64,000 nt of DNA from Clostridium sp. MD294 (lineage in GTDB: Bacteria; Bacillota; Clostridia; Lachnospirales; Anaerotignaceae). The stretch's first letter is position 1; every line of letters starts with the position of its first letter. The notes below the pieces were generated by a model that saw only the letters and a list, made by a program, of their open reading frames with translations, was not told where the DNA came from and ran no database searches. Shown in pieces: positions 48,401 through 56,276 of the stretch. The stretch is from assembly GCF_000364165.2 (NCBI RefSeq), contig NZ_CP097810.1:2854130-2918129 (forward strand). The letters are read 5' to 3'. Made by a program: the position numbers and the translations under genes.

Positions 48401-49311
48401 ATATGACAGCCAGCGAAAAGTTTGAAGCTGGAAAAGAATATCAAGCAACTGTAGTATTAACAGCAAAAGACAACTATACATTTAATGCTGAAACAACAGT
48501 TGCAGACGTAGCAGGTGCTAAAGGAAAACCAACTATAGCTCCTGGTAGCAATGGTGAAACAGCTACAGTTGTTGTAACATATGACGCATTGAGTAATACT
48601 CCACAAGAAACAACAGTAACATTAAGCAGTACAACATATACTGTAGACAATGAACAGAAACAAATATCTGAAAAAGATACAAACAAAATCACAGCAAATA
48701 CAACAAAAGTGACAGACTTTAAAAATGCGTTTACTGTTACAGCTACACAAGGTAGTACACAATTAGAAGGAGTTACTGTAGAAGTATATACAGGTGATAA
48801 AGTTGCAGCAGCAGAAACATTGACATCTGGTGATACACTGAAAGTTTTGAATAAAGATGGTCAAGAATTAGCTAGTTATACAATTGTTTTCTCAACTGGC
48901 GGCAGCGATGGCGGTTCTGACGGCGATGGCGGTTCTGACGGCGATGGCGGTTCTGGCGGCGATGGCGGCGATGGCGGCGATGGCGGCGATGGCGGCGATG
49001 GCGGTTCTGGCGGCGATGGCGGTTCTGACGGCGATGGCGGTTCTGGCGGCGATGGCGGTTCTGGCGGCGATGGCGGTTCTGACGGCGATGGCGGTTCTGG
49101 CGGCGATGGCGGTTCTGGCGGCGATGGCGGTTCTGACGGCGATGGCGGTTCTGACGGCGATGGCGGTTCTGACGGCGATGGCGGTTCTGGTGGCGATGGC
49201 GGTTCTGACGGCGATGGCGGTTCTGGCGGCGATGGTGGTTCTGACGGCGATGGCGGTTCTGGCGGCGATGGCGGTTCTGGTGGCGATGGCGGTTCTGACG
49301 GCGATGCATAA
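45430..49311 (+). CDS. SLH surface protein C with Gly-Asp-Ser repeat tail
   Basis: A 1293-residue exported protein. The signal peptide and three SLH domains (1-195) are almost the same as in A and B. The stalk (about 390-590) carries a segment of its own around residues 435-500. Ig-like modules follow (about 735-1150), and the last 140 residues are a Gly-Gly-Ser-(Asp/Gly)-Gly-Asp array. No sortase signal is present. GGAGG precedes the ATG. Its promoter segment faces the gene, so it should be expressed. The acidic tail could bind calcium or act as a flexible spacer, which is inference. Confidence 0.92.
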   Translation: MKRYQAVAFLLSTAMTVSSVAPVFGASNDIFGHWAEFTITKWQNEGRIGGYEDGTFKPDRAITRAEFVRLLNSAAPTAFTSSASINFSDVKESDWFYADVAKAVGGRVASGFEDGTFRPGETVTRMQAAVFICNAKGLTPNEAAANNFTDAASIPAWAKGAVGAAVAAGYLSGYPDGSFGGSKGMTRAEAVSTLDRVLGGGSTTTTPSGEIDTTDRDNTSTEDNRTAEAGNMVWTSGGGGGGSSKGSSSSSSSDKDKKTHNVTIRSQKEANDYSGKTLTGTTAIYVDGSGIDLQDIKFKGDVDIYADDTATAAAYIGEDTAVAAESSTVDIYFEGKTSVSGQITVIRNNVAGADKVVIRTRTPRALSASVLAKVATKIVGFELNKVEAQAPVEIAEGAKVNTVEAGDNAVVEVAADASVDKVDVTGDAKDIVLKGEGSTDVSVKSGASAQNIVVDSAEATVELKGDAKVSNVLLTGDATAAVKVNENAKVENVAVSDSASADVAVKDSAAVGKVELSDTAIAKVDVAADAKVDTITSSSTAKGSEVTGEGTVNKIEATVPGTIDTSNAGENIPNVEQKEEEPSTPATVTITAADVKGITLDTPVANETAKLKGVPTGVKQSGTTWTAASTAATVAEGDDTTPPSTEGGDGNEGTTPPAEGGDENEGTTPATKQYTAAITLTPETGYVFDETITATDFAGLVDAIKGDISISATEIKFTVKATIADSGTTDPEPGDPVATGIKITTSNKDTTILQGGTLQFEATLTGGEGFTETDTTDVEWKAVDTDKKEYTITNGLLDLSKEDPQPKDKTEITITATSTKDKDTDGNFLVGTTKITVEAVADDTKKAAALKAVEDAMTDASKTVSMTLIEGSTQAAVEAKIAEEAKKALANTEYASWTVTFAYEGTFEALTTETKQVQGKFSVKQTSTADPTTSEEAKTVKVAVTKAPIAEAVITLTAPAVGKASANATVDSNVNYTVTSTTWKEVGGQSDMTASEKFEAGKEYQATVVLTAKDNYTFNAETTVADVAGAKGKPTIAPGSNGETATVVVTYDALSNTPQETTVTLSSTTYTVDNEQKQISEKDTNKITANTTKVTDFKNAFTVTATQGSTQLEGVTVEVYTGDKVAAAETLTSGDTLKVLNKDGQELASYTIVFSTGGSDGGSDGDGGSDGDGGSGGDGGDGGDGGDGGDGGSGGDGGSDGDGGSGGDGGSGGDGGSDGDGGSGGDGGSGGDGGSDGDGGSDGDGGSDGDGGSGGDGGSDGDGGSGGDGGSDGDGGSGGDGGSGGDGGSDGDA
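48895..49308 (+). repeat. GC-rich 18-bp/9-bp tandem array encoding GGS(D/G)GD
   Basis: About 23 units of an 18-base repeat with 9-base subrepeats (GGCGATGGC) run to the end of SLH gene C. The array is far more GC-rich than the rest of the window and open in several frames on both strands. Length change in multiples of 9 or 18 keeps the frame. Confidence 0.95.
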
Positions 49312-49562
49312 GGAACATAACAATAACAAACAAATTGCATAACTCAAAAGCAATATAATTAGTAGTAAAGTAGTGTTCTAAAAAATATAATATACAATTA
49401 TCCTAATTTAAAACAAATATGAATATAGTAATAGCTTTGCCCTATGATATAAAGCTATAAAAAAGTATTTATTTGCCCAAATAAACGCTTATAGAAAACA
49501 AAAAGTACATACCCCAATTTGCTGCTCTCTTTATTAGAGAGGGGGTTATACTGGCTGTTTTG
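49312..49562 (+). other. 3' untranslated region of SLH gene C
   Basis: About 250 bases. The first part is nearly the same as after gene B, followed by TTTGCCCTAT and a CTCTCT/AGAGAG hairpin analogous to that after A. Confidence 0.6.
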
Positions 49563-49600
49563 GCTCTGTTCTTATCGACCCAAGAACAGAGCATTTTTTA
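49563..49600 (+). terminator. Rho-independent terminator of SLH gene C
   Basis: GCTCTGTTCTT/AAGAACAGAGC stem followed by six T. Confidence 0.85.
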
Positions 49601-50095
49601 TTGCATAAAAAATAAAAATGATTTAAAATTTATAGTGAAATATATATCACCTCATTCTATTATCATACTACACTCCCCTATTTTTTTTGTATAAAAAACA
49701 TTTTAAACTGTATACATAAACGTTTTAAACCATTATTTTTAAAAATAGAAATGTAAAAAATTTTACAAACAGAGCATTTTTAACGTGCTTTGTACTAAAA
49801 ATAGTACAAAAGGAGTATAAAAATAGTTTTTTGAGATTATTGTGTTTTTATTGTATACATAGTATAATATTAAACAGAAAAACAAATATAAATTGTGCAA
49901 AAAGGTATTTATTTTTCACAAAAAAAATAAAATAGATAAAAAAAGTCATTTTTTTTCAAATTTTTTATTCATATTTTTACAAATGTTGAAGTAAAAATAT
50001 ACTCCTAAATGCTCTATTTGTATCTAAATTATATAAAATGTATAAAATTATAAACAAAGAACAAACAAAGCAGTAATGAGAAGAGATGAATTATT
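49601..50095. other. upstream region of the LuxR-family gene
   Basis: Nearly 500 AT-rich bases without a gene. They hold a GTACT/AGTAC hairpin near 49790-49805 and one good promoter (49840-49868). Nothing else was recognised. Confidence 0.4.
49840..49868 (+). promoter_or_regulatory. promoter of the LuxR-family gene
   Basis: TTGTGT, 17-bp spacer, perfect TATAAT. It leaves a leader of about 220 bases. Confidence 0.6.
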
Positions 50096-50848
50096 ATGAA
50101 TACAATAGATAACAATGACTTTATGATATTAAACAGCATTATTTATAAAATTTATACCAATCCTGATTTTTTGGCTATGAGAAAAGAACTTCTGGAACAG
50201 TTGAAAATGATAATTGATTTTGATAGTGCAGAATTTCACCTTTCTAAAGGCGATGGAAGCATATCACTAACTTCTTCAGTTTCTTATAATAAAAATGCTT
50301 CTGTTGATTTTTCTCGGGTATATGAAAATATTGATTATAGTCAAGGAATACTTTCTACAGGGAAAAGTATGGTTTACAGAGAAACAGATATTATATCTGA
50401 TAAAAAAAGAATGGAAACAGAATACTATAAAAATGTATATGAAGTAAATAATTGGCATTATTCTTTGCAGTTGGTATTAGGGCATAATGAGCGTTTTTTA
50501 GGTGTCATTACATTTTATAGAGATAAAGAAAAAGATGATTTTAAATATTCTGATGTATTTAAAGTTCAGTTAATAAAAGACCATCTTGCCTATAGAATAT
50601 ATCAAGAACAAGAAAACAATATAAAATCTGGAGATAAAATTTCTATACAAGAAGCAGTTGAACTATACGGATTGACCAAAAGAGAAAGTGATATATTAGA
50701 ATTGCTTATCAGTGGTTACAGCAATAAAGAAATTTGTGACCAGATTGTAATTGCTAATAATACATTAAAAAAGCATATATTAAATATATACAGAAAATTG
50801 GACATCAAAAATAGAGTACAGTTAATTCGTATGATAAAAGAAACATAA
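50096..50848 (+). CDS. LuxR-family transcriptional regulator with GAF-like sensor domain
   Basis: A 250-residue DNA-binding regulator. Residues 1-170 look like a GAF-type sensor domain. The C-terminal 65 residues are a LuxR helix-turn-helix (LTKRESDILELLISGYSNKEIC, then NNTLKKHILNIYRKLDIKNR). There is no receiver domain. It stands alone upstream of the aminotransferase operon in the same direction, with a 219-base gap that contains a dyad. It is therefore the likely local activator, responding to a small molecule; the ligand is unknown. Confidence 0.85.
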   Translation: MNTIDNNDFMILNSIIYKIYTNPDFLAMRKELLEQLKMIIDFDSAEFHLSKGDGSISLTSSVSYNKNASVDFSRVYENIDYSQGILSTGKSMVYRETDIISDKKRMETEYYKNVYEVNNWHYSLQLVLGHNERFLGVITFYRDKEKDDFKYSDVFKVQLIKDHLAYRIYQEQENNIKSGDKISIQEAVELYGLTKRESDILELLISGYSNKEICDQIVIANNTLKKHILNIYRKLDIKNRVQLIRMIKET

Positions 50849-50868
50849 TATTGTATTTGTGTGTCGTT

Positions 50869-50890
50869 GTAGTCTATGTGAATAGATTAC
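50869..50890. promoter_or_regulatory. candidate operator dyad upstream of the aminotransferase gene
   Basis: GTAGTCTAT and ATAGATTAC half-sites (8 of 9 positions match) meet about a short centre. It lies 21 bases after the luxR-type gene and 178 before the aminotransferase start. Binding by the neighbouring regulator is inferred. Confidence 0.4.
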
Positions 50891-51067
50891 AGTGAGTTCA
50901 AATAAGAAACACTATTCTAAATTAAATTGAGGTGATAATCCTAAAAAAATGTTTTTTATTCTGATTGCTATGGTATGAGCAAAAAGAGAAAGCAGTAAAA
51001 AGGATTAGCGTGTAAGAAAATTAATTTACACAAAAAACTATCGTTTAGAGAACAAGGAGGAAAAAGT

Positions 51068-52429
51068 ATGTTAGAAAAATTTAAAGACACAAGCGAATAT
51101 TTGGGAAGAGTTTTAGGTTATATTCATTCAGACATAAGTGAAATTTCAGATGCAGAAAAAGAAAAAATCACAAAAGAAACAGTTGACCATTTTGATAACT
51201 ATGTAAGTCCAGGCTGGTTAAAATATCGTAAATCCGTATCTACAAATGCTGCTATGTTGGAATGGCAAGACCACGACAGTAATGTTACAGACTTATATGG
51301 AAATGATTTTATTGACTGTTTAGGTGGTTTCGGTATTTATACTTGCGGACATAAAAATAAAGAAATCGTTGAAACAGTAAAAGCTCAGTTAGACCATCAA
51401 GCACTTCACTCCCAAGAATTGTTAGACCCATTGCGTGGATATTTGGCAAAAGCAGTTGCTCAAATTACACCTGGTGACTTACAATACTGCTTCTTTACAA
51501 ATGGTGGTGCAGAAGCAAATGAAATGGCTCTGAAATTGGCAAGGGTTGCAACAGGCGGACGTTGGTATGTTTCTACTGTAAACGCTTTCCATGGTAAATC
51601 TATGGGTGCTGTTTCTATGGGTGGTAAAGATACATATCGTATACCATATACACCAATGGTACAACAAGTTATCCATGTTGAATATGGTAATGCAGAAGAT
51701 GCAAGAAAAGCAATCAAAAACTTAATCGCTGTAGGCGAAAAAGTTGCTGCATTTATCGTTGAACCAGTACAAGGTGAAGCTGGTATTATCATTCCTCCTA
51801 AAGGATATTTGAAAGAAATCAGAGCTATCTGTGATGAATATGGTGTTGCTATGATTTGTGACGAAATTCAAACAGGTATGGGACGTACAGGTCATATGTG
51901 GAGATGTGAAGGCGAAGATGTTGTTCCTGATATCTTAACATTTGGTAAAGCATTTGGTGGTGGTATTATGCCAATCACAGGTTTAATTTGCCGTCCTCCA
52001 ATGTGGACAGAACAATTAGTTGACAATCCATGGTTACTTGGCTCTCCTACATTTGGTGGTAACCCTGTATGTTGTTCCGCAGCTATCGCAACAATCAAAT
52101 ATATGATTGACCATGATATTCCTGGCGTATGTGCTAAAAAAGGTGCATTGATTAAAGAAGGTTTGGATAAATTAGCAGCAAAATATCCTGATTTGATTGA
52201 CGAAGTTCGTGGTATTGGTTTAATGCTTGCAATGGAATTTAAAACTTCTGAAATTGGTTATCAAGTAGCAACAGGTATGTTTTCTCGTAAAGTAATCACA
52301 GCTGGTACATTGGTAAATGCAAAATGTATTCGTTTTGAGCCTGCTTCTGTAATTACAGAAGAACAAATTGCTCAAGTATTACAACGTTTGGACGAATCAT
52401 TAGCAGACACAAGAGCAGCTCAGAAATAA
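51068..52429 (+). CDS. patA: class III aminotransferase, putrescine/diamine aminotransferase type
   Basis: A 453-residue PLP enzyme closely resembling E. coli putrescine aminotransferase (YgjG/PatA) along its length, including the shared stretches GNDFIDCLGGFGIY, LHSQELLDPLRG and DEIQTGMGRTG. The PLP lysine is Lys294 in FGKAFGGG. It would move one amino group from a diamine to a 2-oxo acid, giving an aminoaldehyde. AAGGAGG precedes the ATG. The following acylating dehydrogenase and beta-aminoacyl-CoA lyase point to 1,3-diaminopropane rather than putrescine as substrate, which is inference; beta-alanine is an alternative. Confidence 0.85.
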   Translation: MLEKFKDTSEYLGRVLGYIHSDISEISDAEKEKITKETVDHFDNYVSPGWLKYRKSVSTNAAMLEWQDHDSNVTDLYGNDFIDCLGGFGIYTCGHKNKEIVETVKAQLDHQALHSQELLDPLRGYLAKAVAQITPGDLQYCFFTNGGAEANEMALKLARVATGGRWYVSTVNAFHGKSMGAVSMGGKDTYRIPYTPMVQQVIHVEYGNAEDARKAIKNLIAVGEKVAAFIVEPVQGEAGIIIPPKGYLKEIRAICDEYGVAMICDEIQTGMGRTGHMWRCEGEDVVPDILTFGKAFGGGIMPITGLICRPPMWTEQLVDNPWLLGSPTFGGNPVCCSAAIATIKYMIDHDIPGVCAKKGALIKEGLDKLAAKYPDLIDEVRGIGLMLAMEFKTSEIGYQVATGMFSRKVITAGTLVNAKCIRFEPASVITEEQIAQVLQRLDESLADTRAAQK

Positions 52430-52444
52430 TATTGTAATTATATC

Positions 52445-52482
52445 TCTTCCCCACATAACAAATATCGTTTTTGTGGGGAAGA
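52445..52482 (+). other. intercistronic stem-loop between patA and the aldehyde dehydrogenase gene
   Basis: Perfect 11-bp GC-rich stem (52445-52455 with 52472-52482) without a T run. It may protect the upstream message from 3' exonucleases or set the expression ratio between the genes. Confidence 0.6.
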
Positions 52483-52516
52483 TATTCATAAATTATTAAA
52501 GGAGGAAAGCAATAGC

Positions 52517-53872
52517 ATGACAATACAAGAATTAGTAAATAATGCAAGAAAAGCACAAGCTCAAATTATAGATTATACACAAGAACAAGTTGACAAATTA
52601 GTTTATGAAGGTGCTAAAATCATTTATGAAAATGCAAAACCTTTGGCAAGATTAGCTGTTGATGAAACAGGTTTAGGTTGCTATGAAGATAAAATTGGTA
52701 AAAATACAGATACAGCAGCTGTTTTTTGGGATTATTTAAAAGACAAAAAATCTGTTGGTATTATCAATGAAATTCCAGAATTGGGTCTTTTAGAAGTAGC
52801 TCACCCAGTAGGCGTTATTGGTGCTATTACACCTGCTACAAACCCAACTGTAACTCCTCTTGGAAACTTTATGCACGCTTTAAAAGGTAAAAATGCAGTT
52901 ATCATTTCTCCTGCACCTCGTGCAAAAGAAACTACTACACAAACAATTGATTTAATTAGAAAATCTTTAGTAGCAAATGGTGCTCCTGCTGACTTAATAC
53001 AAGTAGTAGACGATGTTACTATTGAAAGATCTGCAGAATTGATGGCACTTTGCGACCTTGTTATTGCAACAGGTGGTTCTGGATTAACAAAAGCTGCTTA
53101 TTCTAGCGGAACTCCAGCTTATGGCGTTGGTCCTGGTAACCCTCCAGTTATATTAGACAGAGGCTATGACCTTACTGATGCAGCAGAAAAATCATTTATT
53201 GCTATTGGTAGTGACAATGGTATACTTTGTGATGGTGACAACTTACTTCTTTATCCTGAAGAATTGGAAAAAGATTTCTTTGCAGAACTGAAAAAAGCTG
53301 GTATTGTTCTTTTTGAAGATAAAGCTGATATTACAAAATTTAGAGAAGCTTTATTCAGTCCAGAAGGTAAAGTAAATTCTGAATTAGTTGGTAAAGATGC
53401 AAAAGTAATTGCTGATGCAGCTGGTGTTTCACTTGCTGATGGTGTAAAAGTAATGGGCATCAAAATTGATGGCGTTGGCAAAGAAGACTTCCTTTGTAAA
53501 GAAATTATGGGACCTATCGTTGTATTGAAATCCTATGATACATTTGAAAACGCTGTTGATATGGCAGTTAGAAATATGAGAGAAGCTGGCGGAACTGGAC
53601 ATACAGCAGGTATTTTTAGTAACGATAAAGAACACATTAGATATGCTGGTGAAAAAATTCCTGTAGCTCGTTTGTTAGTAAATCAGCCTACACCAGATGC
53701 TTGGGGTCCTGCAACAAATGGTTTATCCCCTGCTGTTTCTGAAGGCTGTGGTACATGGGGTAACAATATATTAGCAGGCAATGTTGACTACATTCATATG
53801 GTAAATGTTTCTAAAATTGCTATGCCTTTAGATGTAAAAGTTCCTGATGCTGACGAAATTTTTAAAAACTAA
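52517..53872 (+). CDS. CoA-acylating aldehyde dehydrogenase
   Basis: A 451-residue NAD-dependent enzyme of the EutE/PduP/SauS branch that turns an aldehyde plus CoA into an acyl-CoA. The nucleotide-binding region (AHPVGVIGAITPATNPT) and the catalytic Cys238 in GILCDGDN are visible; the second-part motif EIMGPIVVL is also present. The general-base glutamate of non-acylating relatives is not expected. Behind a diamine aminotransferase, the likely substrate is an aminoaldehyde, for example 3-aminopropanal to beta-alanyl-CoA. GGAGG precedes the ATG. Confidence 0.85.
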   Translation: MTIQELVNNARKAQAQIIDYTQEQVDKLVYEGAKIIYENAKPLARLAVDETGLGCYEDKIGKNTDTAAVFWDYLKDKKSVGIINEIPELGLLEVAHPVGVIGAITPATNPTVTPLGNFMHALKGKNAVIISPAPRAKETTTQTIDLIRKSLVANGAPADLIQVVDDVTIERSAELMALCDLVIATGGSGLTKAAYSSGTPAYGVGPGNPPVILDRGYDLTDAAEKSFIAIGSDNGILCDGDNLLLYPEELEKDFFAELKKAGIVLFEDKADITKFREALFSPEGKVNSELVGKDAKVIADAAGVSLADGVKVMGIKIDGVGKEDFLCKEIMGPIVVLKSYDTFENAVDMAVRNMREAGGTGHTAGIFSNDKEHIRYAGEKIPVARLLVNQPTPDAWGPATNGLSPAVSEGCGTWGNNILAGNVDYIHMVNVSKIAMPLDVKVPDADEIFKN

Positions 53873-53939
53873 TAATTTATAGTGGAAAATATACAAAAAT
53901 GAACAAAATTAGATAAACATATTAAGGAGGAAATTAATT

Positions 53940-54398
53940 ATGGTAGGTAAAAAAGTTGTACATCACTTAATGATGAGTGCAAAAGATGCACATTATGTAG
54001 GCGGTTTGGTAAATGGTGCAAGAATAGTTGACCAATGGGGCGATGTTGGTACAGAACTTATGGTTTATGTAGATGGTGACATCAGCTTATTCTTAGGCTA
54101 TGAAAAAATCGAATTTTTAGCACCTGTTTATGTTGGTGACTTCATGGAATATCATGGCTGGATTGAAAAAGTAGGAAATCAATCTTATACTTGTAAATTT
54201 GAAGCATGGAAAGTTGCTACACAATTAGATAGAACAGATGCTGACTTAAGTGGCGTAGCAACACCTGGCACAGCAGCAACAGCTTGTGAACCTCCAGTAC
54301 TTTGCGGTAGAGCAACAGGTAGCTTGTTTATTGCGAAAAAAGACCAAAGAGGTCCTCAAGAAAGTACTTTCATGGACAGAAAACACCCAGGTGAATAA
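53940..54398 (+). CDS. hotdog-fold beta-aminoacyl-CoA ammonia-lyase (beta-alanyl-CoA or 3-aminobutyryl-CoA type)
   Basis: A 152-residue hotdog-fold enzyme resembling 3-aminobutyryl-CoA ammonia-lyase (Kal) of lysine fermenters and beta-alanyl-CoA:ammonia lyase of Clostridium propionicum. Conserved stretches are HHLMMSAKDAHYVGGLVNGA, YVDGDISLFLGYE and VYVGDFMEYHGWIE. It removes ammonia from a 3-aminoacyl-CoA to give the enoyl-CoA. No other lysine-pathway genes (kamA, kamD/E, kdd, kce) are present. The C-terminus is Pro/Gly-rich. GGAGG precedes the ATG. Confidence 0.82.
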   Translation: MVGKKVVHHLMMSAKDAHYVGGLVNGARIVDQWGDVGTELMVYVDGDISLFLGYEKIEFLAPVYVGDFMEYHGWIEKVGNQSYTCKFEAWKVATQLDRTDADLSGVATPGTAATACEPPVLCGRATGSLFIAKKDQRGPQESTFMDRKHPGE

Positions 54399-54677
54399 TT
54401 TATTATAATACAATATAACACTCAAATTAAAATATTATTATGAATATAAATTTTAATTATTCCTTTTAATCAGAATTATCATTTGTTGATTTTGACAGTA
54501 TACTGAAATATAGGCTATAGGTTTGTTTTTGCAAGCGTTTTATAATACAGCATAAATACACCTTTCTATAAAATCGCCTTTTGCTTCTATATTTTAGTTG
54601 CTGTCAGCATCAACTTATTTTTGGCACATTTTAATGGTATTTTTATAAACCTTTATTTATAAAAGGGAGGTTGGTCT
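54399..54677 (+). other. spacer between the lyase gene and the transporter gene
   Basis: Gene-free, AT-rich; contains one promoter-like pair (54492-54521). No clear terminator after the lyase gene, so read-through into the transporter is possible. Confidence 0.4.
54492..54521 (+). promoter_or_regulatory. possible promoter of the NhaC-type transporter gene
   Basis: Perfect TTGACA, then 17-18 bases and CTATAG or TATAGG. It ends about 157 bases before the start codon. Confidence 0.5.
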
Positions 54678-56150
54678 ATGGAAGGAACAAAAGAAACATC
54701 AAAAAATGATTTTAAAAGACTTTTAATTGTTTATGGCATTATATTTGCTGCATTCATTTTAATAGGATTTTTAGTACCTGATAATCCAGATGATTTTGGA
54801 ATATTGACTACTATTCCAGCTATATTTATGATTATTTTCATATTTAGAACAAAAAGAATTGTAGAAGGTCTGACATTAGCAACTATTTTATGTTGTATTA
54901 TGGTACATAAGGGAGGCTTTATTCCAGCCTTTGCTGATATTGCACAAGTGGCTATGTTAAGAGAAGATACTGCTTTCTTAATTATCGTATGTGGTTTAAT
55001 GGGCAGCCTTGTTGCTTTAATAGAAAAAAATGGCGGTGGATTTGCTTTCGGTGAATTTGTTGCTTCTAGAGTAAAATCACCTAAATTAGCCCTTTTTGGC
55101 ACAATGTTATGTTCTGCTCTTTTCTCACTAGATGACTATTTAAGTTCTTTAACTTCTGGTATCGCTATGACACCTGTTAATGACAGATATAAAATTCCAA
55201 GAGAAATGACAGCTTATGTTATTGATACAACAGCTGCACCTGTTTCTGTTTTAAATCCTATTTCTACATGGGCTGTATTTATAGGCTCTCTTATGGTAGC
55301 AAATGGTATTGCAGAAGAAGGACAACAATTACCAACATATATGGCAACAGTACCTTTTAATTTCTATGCTGTATTTGCACTCCTTATTATGATATTGACT
55401 GTTTTAGGTGTTATTCCTAAAATAGGCCCTATGAAAGGAGCATACGAAAGAGTTGCAGCTGGTGGACCTTTAGCTCCTCCAGACTCTGAAAAAATTGATA
55501 TTCGTTCTGGTAAAGATAGTATTGTTCCAGAAAATCCAAAACTTCGTAATTTCTTCGCACCTATACTTATTTTAATTGGTGCAGTTGCTTTCTTTGATTT
55601 TGATATGCAAAAAGGCATCATAACAGCAATATTTATATGTTTTATATACTTTGTTGCACAAGGTATGGATCCAGAAGAATTTGCAGACACAGTAGTAGAA
55701 GGTCTGAAAAACATGGTTTTACCTATATTACTTATGATACTTGCTTTCTGTTTTGCAGAAGCAAGCCAGCAAGTTGGATTTATTGATTATGTTATTGATG
55801 TAGCAGTTAGAAATATTACATTACCTTTCTTACCTGTAACTGTTTTCTTAGTATTTGCAGCTACTGAGTTTATTATGGGTATCAACTGGGGTATGTACAT
55901 CATTGCTATTCCTATTGTTGCACCAATCACACTCGCTTTAGGCGGAAACATCGCTGTAACAGTTGGTGCAGTTGCAGCAGCAGGCGTTTGGGGAAGTCAT
56001 TGCTGTTTCTATTCAGACGCAACAATATTAACATCATCTTCAACAGGTTGTAACAACTTTAGACATGGTATTACACAAATTCCTTACGGTGTAATGGCGG
56101 GTATTATCTCCGCAATAGGATATATCATTTTAGGACACGTGATATACTAA
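54678..56150 (+). CDS. NhaC-family Na+/H+ antiporter-like transporter
   Basis: A 490-residue polytopic membrane protein (about 12 segments) of the NhaC/ion-transporter superfamily. Conserved features are the buried LDDYLSSLTSG region (about residue 150), TTAAPVSVLNPISTWA and, near the end, GVWGSHCCFYSDATILTSSSTGCN. Relatives near amino-acid fermentation genes are thought to carry the substrate with or against Na+. By position it is the likely importer for the diamine or amino acid used by this cluster. GGGAGG precedes the ATG. Confidence 0.82.
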   Translation: MEGTKETSKNDFKRLLIVYGIIFAAFILIGFLVPDNPDDFGILTTIPAIFMIIFIFRTKRIVEGLTLATILCCIMVHKGGFIPAFADIAQVAMLREDTAFLIIVCGLMGSLVALIEKNGGGFAFGEFVASRVKSPKLALFGTMLCSALFSLDDYLSSLTSGIAMTPVNDRYKIPREMTAYVIDTTAAPVSVLNPISTWAVFIGSLMVANGIAEEGQQLPTYMATVPFNFYAVFALLIMILTVLGVIPKIGPMKGAYERVAAGGPLAPPDSEKIDIRSGKDSIVPENPKLRNFFAPILILIGAVAFFDFDMQKGIITAIFICFIYFVAQGMDPEEFADTVVEGLKNMVLPILLMILAFCFAEASQQVGFIDYVIDVAVRNITLPFLPVTVFLVFAATEFIMGINWGMYIIAIPIVAPITLALGGNIAVTVGAVAAAGVWGSHCCFYSDATILTSSSTGCNNFRHGITQIPYGVMAGIISAIGYIILGHVIY

Positions 56151-56218
56151 AAAAAATATTTGTCATGTAATCCAATTACATTATTTATTCTACACATAAC
56201 AAACATACATAACCTTAT

Positions 56219-56256
56219 ATAAAAACCACTAAAATATAAAAATTAGTGGTTTTTTA
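56219..56256 (+). terminator. Rho-independent terminator after the transporter gene
   Basis: AAACCACTA/TAGTGGTTT stem followed by T; flanked by A on the other side, so it may also stop ppk transcription. Confidence 0.85.
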
Positions 56257-56276
56257 TATAATTCGCTGAAAGCATT

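Noticed and set aside
48872-49353. Long open frames on both strands through the GC-rich array
   Set aside because: They arise from the repeat itself; only the plus frame continuing SLH protein C has a signal peptide, ribosome binding site and normal sequence before it.
53940-54398. Lysine fermentation (3,5-diaminohexanoate route) as the meaning of the Kal-like gene
   Set aside because: None of the other pathway genes are here, while a diamine aminotransferase and acylating dehydrogenase are; kept only as an alternative substrate range.
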